Shown: one piece after another, positions 26,038 through 32,832 of the stretch | Position numbering within the stretch: the stretch's first letter is position 1 | Layout of the letters: each line of letters begins with the position of its first letter | Position numbers and translations under genes: made by a program | Assembly (NCBI RefSeq): GCF_020715685.1 | Contig: NZ_CP085840.1 | Span: 2,852,001 to 2,916,000, forward strand | Direction of reading: 5' to 3' | Source: Dermatobacter hominis | GTDB lineage: Bacteria; Actinomycetota; Acidimicrobiia; Acidimicrobiales; Microtrichaceae | Length of the DNA stretch: 64,000 nt | The notes under the pieces: model-generated | What the model was told of the DNA's origin: nothing | The model's input: only the letters and a program-made list of their open reading frames with translations | Database searches by the model: none

Positions 26038-26715
26038 GTGCGCGTCGACCGGACGATCGAAGTGGCTCCGTCGCCGTCCCCGCCGTGGGCCGGCCCTCCG
26101 GGCATCTCCTTCAGCCCGGCGCTCGTCGAGCGCCTGTTGGAGGAGTTCAGCGAACCCGGCGACGTGGTGCTCGACCCGTTCGTCGGCTTCGGCACGACGA
26201 TGGTCGTGGCGGACCGCCTCGGACGGCGGGGCGTCGGCGTCGAGCTCCTCGACGAGCGCGTCGAGCACGTGCGCGGCCTCGTGGCGCGCCCGGCCGACGT
26301 GCACCGCGCCGATGCGCGCGACCTCGCCACGCTCGGCCTGCCGCGAGCGGACGCCTCGCTGTCGTCGCCGCCGTACATGACCCGCACCGGTCATCCCGAG
26401 GACCCGCTCGACGGGTACCGGTCGCACTTCGCCGGCGGCGACGGCTACGAGCGCCACCTCGCCGACCTGGTCGCGGTCTACGAGGCCGTGGCGACGCAGC
26501 TCGTGCCCGGTGGACCGGTGCTGATCGACGTGGCCACGCTGCGCGTCGACGGCGAGGTCACCGACCTGGCCGGCGACCTGGCCCGGGCGATCGACGGGCG
26601 CGGGGGCCCGCTGGCGCTGGAGGAGGCGATCGAGGTCGCGGGCGAGGAGCCCCCCAGCTGGATGGTGGCCGACGTCGTCCTCGTCTGCCGTGCCTCGGCG
26701 TCCGCCCGGGGGTGA
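26038..26715 (+). CDS. DNA-methylase-like protein (N4/N6 type), orphan
   Basis: 225 residues. SAM motif I DPFVGFGTTMVVADRLGRRG near 44-63 and catalytic SPPYMTRTGHPEDPL near 114 are the hallmarks of beta-type N4-cytosine or N6-adenine DNA methylases. No target-recognition domain or restriction partner is present nearby, and the protein is short for a modification enzyme. It could be an orphan DNA methylase or an RNA methyltransferase of the same fold. GTG start with a CACGAT box 6 bases before it. Confidence 0.75.
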   Translation: MRVDRTIEVAPSPSPPWAGPPGISFSPALVERLLEEFSEPGDVVLDPFVGFGTTMVVADRLGRRGVGVELLDERVEHVRGLVARPADVHRADARDLATLGLPRADASLSSPPYMTRTGHPEDPLDGYRSHFAGGDGYERHLADLVAVYEAVATQLVPGGPVLIDVATLRVDGEVTDLAGDLARAIDGRGGPLALEEAIEVAGEEPPSWMVADVVLVCRASASARG

Positions 26716-26723
26716 CCGATTTC

Positions 26724-26739
26724 TTGACCGGTCGGTCAA
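26724..26739 (+). promoter_or_regulatory. Palindromic operator upstream of the acyl-CoA dehydrogenase
   Basis: TTGACCGGTCGGTCAA, 14 of 16 positions symmetric. GACCGGTCGGTC-like cores are typical TetR-family sites for fatty-acid genes in actinobacteria. No TetR gene is adjacent, so a distant regulator is implied. Confidence 0.6.
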
Positions 26740-26859
26740 CGCAGCGCTGAGATGCGTGACAAGCTTCTCCCCGCCGGGGGGCCAGGAGGGGGTTCCCGGG
26801 GGAGCAGTCCGTCCGTGCGGCCACCGCGCGTGCGGCGACCGAGACGTCCTGGAGCACCG

Positions 26860-28203
26860 ATGACCGACACCGCCACCCCCGCAGCCGACGCCGACGAGCC
26901 CACGTCCGACGACGTGGTCGCCGAGCTCAACGCGTGGCTCGAGGAGAACTGGGACCCCGACCTCACGGTCGGCGAGTGGTGGGAGCGTCTCGGACTGTCG
27001 GGCTGGGCGGCGCCCGGCCTGCCGACCAACGCCTACGGCAAGGGGCTGAGCCGCAACGACAGCGTGCGGGCGCAGGCGGCGATCGCCGAGTTCGGGGCGC
27101 TGGGCGCGCCCGGCGGACTGGGCCTGCTGCTGGCGGCCCCGACGATCGCGACCCACGGCACCCAGGAGCAGATCGACCACTACGTCCGCCGCATCGTCAC
27201 CGGCGTCGACGCCTGGTGCCAGCTCTTCAGCGAGCCGGGCGCCGGCTCTGACCTGGCCGGCCTGACCACCCGTGCGATGCAGGACGGCGACGAGTACGTC
27301 GTCAACGGCCAGAAGGTCTGGACGTCGCTCGGCCACACCGCCGACATGGGCATGCTCATCGCCCGCACGGACCCCGACGTGCCGAAGCACCAGGGCATCA
27401 CGTGGTTCGCGTTCGACATGCACCAGCCGGGCGTGGAGGTACGGGGCCTCAAGGAGATGACCGGCCACGCGATGTTCAACGAGGTGTTCATCACCGACGG
27501 GCGGGTCGCGGCCGACGCCATCATCGGTGAGAAGAACAACGGCTGGGCCGTGACGAACACGACGCTCATGCACGAGCGGGCCGGCCTGGGATCCGGCGGC
27601 GGTTCCGCCGCTGCATCCGCGGTGTCGCCCGGCAGCGTGGCGGACCAGCTCGGCGCCCGAGCCGGCGACTTCGCCCCGAAGAAGGGCGGGGCCCGCAGGG
27701 GCGGCGGCGGCGCCATCGGCATGCTCGGCGCGATGCCGAAGATGCTGCAGGACCTCGCCCGCAGCAACGGCAGCCTCGACGACCCGACCATCCGCCAGGA
27801 CCTGGCGCGGCTCTACACGATGGGTGAGCTCGGTCGGTACAACAGCCTGCGCGTCAAGGCCGCCAAGCAGGCCGGCCGGGACATCCCCGGGATGCCCAAC
27901 ATCTCCAAGCTGGCGATGAGCGACCTCATGCGCCTCGTCCGCGACCTCGGCCTGCGGATCGTCGGTCCGGCCGGGACGCTGCACGCCTACGAGGACGAGC
28001 ACAAGGCGGCGATCGAGGAGGCGACGGACAACCCGTTCCTCAACATGGTCACGTGGGTCGCGCTGTGGGCGCAGGGCCCGTCGATCTACGGCGGCACCGA
28101 CCAGATCCAGCGCAACATCATCGGCGAGCGGGTGCTCGGCCTCCCGAAGGAGCCGAACAACGACAAGACGATGCCGTTCTCCGATCTGCCCAAGAACGCC
28201 TGA
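26860..28203 (+). CDS. Acyl-CoA dehydrogenase family protein
   Basis: 447 residues. FAD enzyme that introduces a double bond into acyl-CoA. Family motifs: CQLFSEPGAGSDLAGL, VNGQKVWTSLGHTADMGML, MTGHAMFNEVFI and the C-terminal IYGGTDQIQRNIIGERVLGL. Between residues about 244 and 290 there is an insertion rich in Gly, Ala and Ser (GSGGGSAAASAV, RRGGGGAIG), not usual for the compact four-helix domain. The ATG at 26860 follows GGAGCACCG. The upstream operator suggests lipid-responsive control. Confidence 0.92.
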   Translation: MTDTATPAADADEPTSDDVVAELNAWLEENWDPDLTVGEWWERLGLSGWAAPGLPTNAYGKGLSRNDSVRAQAAIAEFGALGAPGGLGLLLAAPTIATHGTQEQIDHYVRRIVTGVDAWCQLFSEPGAGSDLAGLTTRAMQDGDEYVVNGQKVWTSLGHTADMGMLIARTDPDVPKHQGITWFAFDMHQPGVEVRGLKEMTGHAMFNEVFITDGRVAADAIIGEKNNGWAVTNTTLMHERAGLGSGGGSAAASAVSPGSVADQLGARAGDFAPKKGGARRGGGGAIGMLGAMPKMLQDLARSNGSLDDPTIRQDLARLYTMGELGRYNSLRVKAAKQAGRDIPGMPNISKLAMSDLMRLVRDLGLRIVGPAGTLHAYEDEHKAAIEEATDNPFLNMVTWVALWAQGPSIYGGTDQIQRNIIGERVLGLPKEPNNDKTMPFSDLPKNA

Positions 28204-28240
28204 TCGGCGCCCATCCCGTCGGGTCAGCGCGGGCCGCCGG

Positions 28241-28246
28241 TAGCGT
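28241..28246 (+). promoter_or_regulatory. -10 box of a likely leaderless promoter
   Basis: TAGCGT, 6 bases, then the GTG at 28253. No ribosome-binding site is visible. Confidence 0.55.
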
Positions 28247-28252
28247 GACGCC

Positions 28253-29368
28253 GTGAGCAGCTCCGACGTCCCCGGGGGGACCGACGCGGACACGGCGACC
28301 ACCGGCGCGCCGGCGCCCGATGTGCCGCCGGCCAAGCGGCCCGCCATCTGGAAGCAGCTCATCGCGGCCGCGATCACGATCGCCGTGCTCGTGATCGTGT
28401 TCTTCGGGATCTTCCCGAAGTTCGCGAACTACAGCGAGGCCTGGGACGCCATCCAGGAGATGTCGGTCGCCTCGCTCGTGCTGTTCGGGGTGTTCACGAT
28501 CCTCAACATCGTCGTCTACGTGTTCCCGTACCAGGCCGCCCTGCCGGGCATCGGCTACCCGCGGGCGTTCATCGTCCGCCAGACGTCGTTCATGATCTCG
28601 AACGCGGTGCCGGCGGGCGGCGCGTTCGGCCTGGGCGTCCAGTACGCCATGCTCAACAGCTACGGCATCGGCCCGGCGGTGGCATCGTCCGCCATCGGCG
28701 TCACGAGCGTCTGGAACATGCTGGTCACGCTGGCGCTGCCCGCTCTCGGCCTCCTGGCGCTGCTGATCACCGGCGAGGCCACCGGCACGATGGCGCTCGG
28801 TGCGATCGGCGCCCTGGTCGCGCTCGGCGTGGTCGTCGGCGCGCTGGCGCTCGTGCTCCGCAGTGAGCGCTGGGCGCTCCGGATCGGCGGCTGGGGCGAC
28901 ACGCTGCTGGCGAAGGTCCGGAAGGGCCAGGCGCCCGACACGGTGACGCAGGGCGTCGTCCGCTTCCGGGACCAGACCGTCGACGTGGTCGAGGAGCGGT
29001 GGCTCCTCCTCACCGTGACGAACTTCGGGCAGCAGCTCGCCCAGTTCTCGGTGCTGGCCGTCGCGATCTACGGGCTCGGTGGCGCCTCGACCGGCATCAA
29101 CCTGCTCGAGGTGTTCGCCGCCTTCGCACTGGCGCGGCTCGCGGGCTTCATCCCGATCACCCCCGGCGGCCTCGGGACGGTCGACGCGGCGCTGGTCGGG
29201 CTGCTGTCGGCGTTCGGCATGTCGAAGGACGAGGCGCTGGCCGCCAACCTGCTGTGGCGGGCCGCCACGTTCATCCCGCAGGTCGTCCTCGGGATCATCA
29301 CGTTCATCATCTGGCGGGTGCAGCGCTCGCGGCAGCTGGCCCACGCCGCTGCCCCGGCAGCCGCCTGA
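28253..29368 (+). CDS. UPF0104 / lysylphosphatidylglycerol synthetase-type integral membrane protein
   Basis: 371 residues with about eight transmembrane helices after a 35-residue Pro/Ala cytoplasmic start. VPAGGAFGLGVQYAML, FALARLAGFIPITPGGLGTVDAAL and LWRAATFIPQVVLG are the signature stretches of the family that includes the flippase part of MprF. It lacks the soluble aminoacyl-transfer domain, so lipid transport is possible but unproven. The last codons and stop lie in the first unit of a 23-bp tandem repeat. Confidence 0.9.
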   Translation: MSSSDVPGGTDADTATTGAPAPDVPPAKRPAIWKQLIAAAITIAVLVIVFFGIFPKFANYSEAWDAIQEMSVASLVLFGVFTILNIVVYVFPYQAALPGIGYPRAFIVRQTSFMISNAVPAGGAFGLGVQYAMLNSYGIGPAVASSAIGVTSVWNMLVTLALPALGLLALLITGEATGTMALGAIGALVALGVVVGALALVLRSERWALRIGGWGDTLLAKVRKGQAPDTVTQGVVRFRDQTVDVVEERWLLLTVTNFGQQLAQFSVLAVAIYGLGGASTGINLLEVFAAFALARLAGFIPITPGGLGTVDAALVGLLSAFGMSKDEALAANLLWRAATFIPQVVLGIITFIIWRVQRSRQLAHAAAPAAA

Positions 29369-29468
29369 GGCAGGGACCGGCAGCCGCCTGAGGCAGGGAC
29401 CGGCAGCCGCCTGAGGCAGGGACCGGCAGCCGCCTGAGGCAGGGACCGGCAGCCGCCTGAGGCAGGGT
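29354..29468 (+). repeat. 23-bp tandem repeat, five copies, spanning a stop codon
   Basis: Five contiguous copies of a unit that starts CCGGCAGCCGCCTGAGG, the last differing in one base. Copy 1 holds the final codons and TGA of the UPF0104 gene. The array ends at the aat stop on the other strand. Because 23 is not a multiple of 3, successive copies put TGA into all three frames. Confidence 0.97.
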
Positions 29469-30160
29469 CAGGCGAACGGATCGGCCGGGGACGCGACGGC
29501 GACGCCGAGGCGGGCGAGGTACTCGGCGCGGTCCACCTCGACGGCGCCGAGCGAGGCCAGGTGCGGGGTGAGCCACTGCACGTCGAACAGCGCGCCGTCG
29601 ACCTGGTCGAACAGGGCGGTGAGGTGCACGAGTGCCGCCTTGGACGCGTCGGTCGCCCGGTGGAACATCGACTCGCCGGCGAAGAAGGCGCCGATCGACA
29701 CGCCGTAGACGCCGCCGACGAGCTCGCCGTCCTCCCACACCTCGACGGAGTGGGCCCACCCCAGGGAGTGCAGGCGCGAGTAGGCGCGCACGAACTCCTC
29801 GTTGATCCAGCCGTGCGGCCGGCGCGGGTCCCCGCAGGCGCGCATGACGCCCTCGAAGTCCCGGTCGACGGTGGCGGTGAAGCGGGGGAGCGACCGTCGG
29901 AGGGACCGGCTGACGTGGAACCCGCCGCCGTCGGCGGCCGCGGCAGGACCGACGGGGATGATCCCCCGGGGGTCGGGCGACCACCAGCCGAGCCGCCGTC
30001 GGCCGATCGGCATCGGGAAGAGCCCGGCCCGGTACGCGCCGAGCAGCGTGCCGGGCTCCAGGTCACCCCCGAGGACGACCGGGCCGTCGACGTCGGCGTC
30101 GTCGACCGGTGGGAAGACCCACCGGCTCGGAGGTGGGTCGACCCGTGGGATCCGCCTCAG
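29468..30160 (-). CDS. aat: Leucyl/phenylalanyl-tRNA-protein transferase
   Basis: 230 residues. Adds Leu or Phe to N-terminal Lys/Arg of proteins, marking them for ClpS/ClpP. Family motifs: PPPSRWVFPP, VLGGDLEPGTLLGAYRAGLF, GWWSPDPRGIIP, HGWINEEFVRAYSRLHSLGW, HSVEVWEDGELVGGVYGVSI and FFAGESMFHRATDASKAAL. No in-frame ATG, GTG or TTG precedes these motifs. The best start is CTG at 30160, which overlaps the upstream stop as CTGA, like the ATGA/GTGA overlaps elsewhere. An ATC at 30151 is the alternative. Confidence 0.9.
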   Translation of the reverse strand: MRRIPRVDPPPSRWVFPPVDDADVDGPVVLGGDLEPGTLLGAYRAGLFPMPIGRRRLGWWSPDPRGIIPVGPAAAADGGGFHVSRSLRRSLPRFTATVDRDFEGVMRACGDPRRPHGWINEEFVRAYSRLHSLGWAHSVEVWEDGELVGGVYGVSIGAFFAGESMFHRATDASKAALVHLTALFDQVDGALFDVQWLTPHLASLGAVEVDRAEYLARLGVAVASPADPFA

Positions 30161-31014
30161 CCCTTCTTGTAGTCGTAGAACCCGGCGCCCGACTTCCGAC
30201 CGAGCTGGCCGGCGGAGACCATGCGGCGCAGGACCGGCACGGCGGCGTAGTTCGGGTCCTTGAACTCCTCGTACAGGGCGTCGAGGATCGCCAGCGAGGT
30301 GTCGAGGCCGACGAGGTCGAGCAGCGCCAGCGGACCCATCGGGAAGTTGCAGCCGCCCTTCATGGCGGTGTCGATGTCCTCGGCCGACGCGGTGCCGTTC
30401 TCGAGCAGCCGCACGGCGTTGTTGAGGTACGGGAAGAGCAGCGCGTTGACGATGAAGCCGGCCTGGTCCTTGACCTGCACCGGGTTCTTGCCGCAGGCGG
30501 TGGCGAAGGCCGTGGCCGCCTCGATGGTCTCGTCGGAGGCGGTGAGCGGCCGGACGATCTCGACCAGCGACATGGCCGGCGCCGGGTTGAAGAAGTGGAC
30601 GCCGCAGACCTTGTCGGCGCGGCCGGTGGCGACGGCCATCTCGACCACGGGCAGCGTGGAGGTGTTGGTGGCGAGGATGGCCGAGTCCTTCACGATCGAG
30701 TCGAGCTCCGAGAAGAGGGCCCGCTTGACCTCGAGGTCCTCGACGACGGACTCGATCACCAGGTCGCAGTCGACCAGGGCGCCGAGGTGGTCGGTGGCCG
30801 ACACCCGGGCCCGGACCTCGTCGGCGGTGGCCTGCTCGAGCTTGCCGCGCTCGACCTGCTTGGCCAGCGACTTCTCGAGCGACGTCACCATCGCGTCGGC
30901 CGACTCCTGCTTGCGGGACCGCAGCACCACCTCGAAGCCGGACTTGGCCGCCACCTCGGCGATGCCCGACCCCATGATGCCCGACCCCAGGATCCCCACT
31001 CGTTCGATCGTCAT
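30157..31014 (-). CDS. 3-hydroxyacyl-CoA (3-hydroxybutyryl-CoA) dehydrogenase
   Basis: 285 residues from the ATG at 31014. NAD-dependent oxidation of 3-hydroxyacyl-CoA in beta-oxidation or butyrate metabolism. NAD motif GILGSGIMGSGIAEVAA, catalytic His in CGVHFFNPAP, ILATNTSTLP and substrate-binding FIVNALLFPYLNNAV, ending SGAGFYDYKKG. Size is normal for the single-domain FadB2/Hbd group. A perfect dyad (TTACC / GGTAA) lies just upstream. Confidence 0.95.
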   Translation of the reverse strand: MTIERVGILGSGIMGSGIAEVAAKSGFEVVLRSRKQESADAMVTSLEKSLAKQVERGKLEQATADEVRARVSATDHLGALVDCDLVIESVVEDLEVKRALFSELDSIVKDSAILATNTSTLPVVEMAVATGRADKVCGVHFFNPAPAMSLVEIVRPLTASDETIEAATAFATACGKNPVQVKDQAGFIVNALLFPYLNNAVRLLENGTASAEDIDTAMKGGCNFPMGPLALLDLVGLDTSLAILDALYEEFKDPNYAAVPVLRRMVSAGQLGRKSGAGFYDYKKG

Positions 31015-31025
31015 GGCGTGCGATG

Positions 31026-31039
31026 TTACCGACGGGTAA
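31026..31039 (-). promoter_or_regulatory. Operator-like dyad in the 3-hydroxyacyl-CoA dehydrogenase promoter
   Basis: TTACCCGTCGGTAA read on the gene strand: perfect 5-bp arms around CGTC. It overlaps a TAACAT -10 candidate 7-12 bases further on, so a bound repressor would block transcription. Resembles TetR-type fatty-acid operators. Confidence 0.6.
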
Positions 31040-31077
31040 GCGAGCGGGCACAAGTCCGACCCCGGGGACGGAGCGGG

Positions 31078-31083
31078 TACCGT
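31078..31083 (+). promoter_or_regulatory. -10 box of a likely leaderless promoter
   Basis: TACCGT, 7 bases, then a GTG at 31091 that opens a ten-codon reading frame ahead of the amidotransferase-like gene. Confidence 0.5.
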
Positions 31084-31090
31084 CTCGGCC

Positions 31091-31123
31091 GTGGACGCTG
31101 CGTTGGACGGGACGGTCGCATGA
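31091..31123 (+). CDS. Possible ten-codon leader peptide coupled to the next gene
   Basis: GTG to TGA, encoding MDAALDGTVA. Its stop overlaps the next start as ATGA (31120-31123). With the TACCGT box at leaderless spacing, this looks like a leaderless mini-ORF that delivers ribosomes to a downstream ATG lacking its own ribosome-binding site. Confidence 0.4.
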   Translation: MDAALDGTVA

Positions 31124-31800
31124 CGGGGACGCTGGCGCTGGTCGGCGGGATGGAGTGGACCGAGGGCTGCACGTTCGACGAGGCCCTGGTGGCCGGCGCG
31201 TCCGAGGTGCTGGTGATCCCGGCTGCGCTCGCCTACGAGAACCCGGGCGCCGCCGTGCAGCGGGCGCGGGACTGGTTCGACCGCTTCGGCGTCGGCGTCC
31301 GGGTGCTCGACGTGTACCGGCGCGCCGAGGCGCTCGAGCCGGCACCGGCCGAGATCGCGTCGGCGGCCGAGGTCATCTACGTGGTCGGCGGCTCCCCGAT
31401 GCACCTGCGGTCGGTGCTCAAGGACACCCCGCTGCTCGACGCGATGGTCGGCGCCTGGCGGGCGGGGGCGACGGTGGCGGCGTCGGGCGAGGCGGCGTCG
31501 GTCCTGTCGAGCTACATGGTCGACAGCCGGGGCGGGGCCTTCACCGTCGGGCTCGACCTGATCGAGACGATCACGGTCATCCCGCGCAGCAACATCTGGT
31601 CCCACGACAAGTGGCACCGCACGGTCGAGCTGGCCCGCCCGGGCCTCGCGGTGGTGGGCATCGACGAGGCCACCGCCCTCATCCACGCCCCCGACGGCAC
31701 GTGGCGCGTCGAGGGCGCGGGCGGCGTGCAGGTCTTCCGCGACGGCAAGCCGGCAGAGCTCTCGGCGTTGCCGTCGCTGCTGCGACCCGAGCCCGGCTGA
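31120..31800 (+). CDS. Cyanophycinase / class I amidotransferase-like protein
   Basis: 226 residues. An alpha/beta fold with GGMEWTEGC at the start, VIYVVGGSPMHLRSVLKDTP and AASGEAASVLSSYMVD at the usual nucleophile elbow, followed by GLDLIETITVIPRSNIWSHDKWHR. This matches the S51/cyanophycinase-like group in which the elbow is normally GTSAG. Here it reads AASGEA, so the Ser is kept but the glycine pattern differs and activity is uncertain. Substrate unknown. The ATG at 31120 has no clear RBS. Confidence 0.75.
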   Translation: MTGTLALVGGMEWTEGCTFDEALVAGASEVLVIPAALAYENPGAAVQRARDWFDRFGVGVRVLDVYRRAEALEPAPAEIASAAEVIYVVGGSPMHLRSVLKDTPLLDAMVGAWRAGATVAASGEAASVLSSYMVDSRGGAFTVGLDLIETITVIPRSNIWSHDKWHRTVELARPGLAVVGIDEATALIHAPDGTWRVEGAGGVQVFRDGKPAELSALPSLLRPEPG

Positions 31801-31830
31801 CGCGAGCGCTTCCGATCCGAGCCCGGCTGA
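31781..31830 (+). repeat. Two-copy stop-spanning repeat (30-bp spacing)
   Basis: A 20-base block ending GAGCCCGGCTGA occurs at 31781-31800 (end and stop of the amidotransferase-like gene) and again at 31811-31830, matching at 18 of 20 positions. Confidence 0.75.
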
Positions 31831-31863
31831 TCCGAGCGGGCGCCGGTCGCCCGGCGGGGCCGA

Positions 31864-32724
31864 TCAGCCCTTGGTCTCGGTGATGGTGACCGAGTTGATC
31901 ACCACGGCCTCGGTCGGCTCCTGCTGGGCGTTGCCGAGCTTGCCGATCTCCTCGACCACGGCCTGGCCCTCGACCACCTGGCCGAACAGCGAGTAGCTCG
32001 GCTGGAGCTGCGCACCGCCGCCGGGCAGCACGACGAAGAACTGGCTGCCGTTGGTGTTCGGGCCCGAGTTGGCCATCGCGAGGGTGAAGTCGGCGTACTC
32101 GGCCGACGAGGCGGGCAGCTCGTCCTGGATGGAGTAGCCGAGGTCGTTGTTGCCCCACGGGTCGCCGTCGCCGTCGCCCGCCTGGATCACGAAGCCGGGC
32201 ACGATCCGGTGGAACGGGACCCCGTCGTAGTAGTGGTACCGCGAGAGGACGACGAAGTTGTTGACCGAGACCGGGGCCTTCGCCGAGTTCAGCGCAGCGG
32301 TGAAGTCGCCCTTGGTGGTGGAGAACGTCGCCGTGTAGGTGGCGTTCGGGTCGATGCAGGTGGGCGGCGGGCCGGCGAACTTCTCCACGCGCTTGGCCGT
32401 GCCCTCGGCGGGCGGGCAGGGGGTCTCGGCGTCGAGCGTGATGCCCTCGGGCGGGCGGGCGAGCTCGGCCGCGTCGGCGCCGAGCGTCGTGGTCGTGCTG
32501 TCGTCGCCGGCCGTCGTGGTGGTGGTGCTGCTGTCCGAGGACCCGTCGTCGGAGCTGCGGAAGATTGCGATGCCGCCGACGATGATCGCGATGCCGGCCA
32601 GCGCCGCGATCACGCTCACGACCCGACGCCGCCGCGACGACTGCGCCGCCCGCCGCTTGGCCTCGGTCAGGCGGGTGCTGCGCCCCTGCTTCTGGCGTGC
32701 GTGCTTCTCTGCGCTGGTTCCCAC
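31864..32724 (-). CDS. Membrane-anchored peptidyl-prolyl isomerase (cyclophilin)
   Basis: 286 residues. Basic cytoplasmic N-terminus, one transmembrane helix (about 35-54), a Ser/Thr/Asp-rich linker with TTTT runs, then a cyclophilin domain: VNNFVVLSRYHYYDGVPFHRIVPGFVIQAGD, FTLAMANSGPNTNGSQFFVVL-type core and SLFGQVVEG. Helps fold exported proteins. Catalytic Arg (FHRI) and the QFF motif are conserved. Confidence 0.93.
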   Translation of the reverse strand: MGTSAEKHARQKQGRSTRLTEAKRRAAQSSRRRRVVSVIAALAGIAIIVGGIAIFRSSDDGSSDSSTTTTTAGDDSTTTTLGADAAELARPPEGITLDAETPCPPAEGTAKRVEKFAGPPPTCIDPNATYTATFSTTKGDFTAALNSAKAPVSVNNFVVLSRYHYYDGVPFHRIVPGFVIQAGDGDGDPWGNNDLGYSIQDELPASSAEYADFTLAMANSGPNTNGSQFFVVLPGGGAQLQPSYSLFGQVVEGQAVVEEIGKLGNAQQEPTEAVVINSVTITETKG

Positions 32725-32818
32725 GGCGGGCGACAGTAGCCAACGACCCGGCTGCGACCGACGTCACGGCGCCCGCGGCTGAGGCCGACCCCTGGGAGGG
32801 GCGACCGGGACGACCGAG

Positions 32819-32824
32819 TACCTT
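32819..32824 (+). promoter_or_regulatory. -10 box of a likely leaderless lysC promoter
   Basis: TACCTT, 8 bases, then GTG 32833. It decides the start against the TTG at 32824, which lies inside the box. Confidence 0.55.
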
Positions 32825-32832
32825 TGGGCGCC

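Noticed and set aside
29354-29468. CRISPR array
   Set aside because: The units are contiguous, with no spacers between them, and no cas genes are present.
30161-31345. aat fused in frame to upstream sequence
   Set aside because: The frame stays open through the 3-hydroxyacyl-CoA dehydrogenase gene only because of GC bias; the added sequence has no family features.
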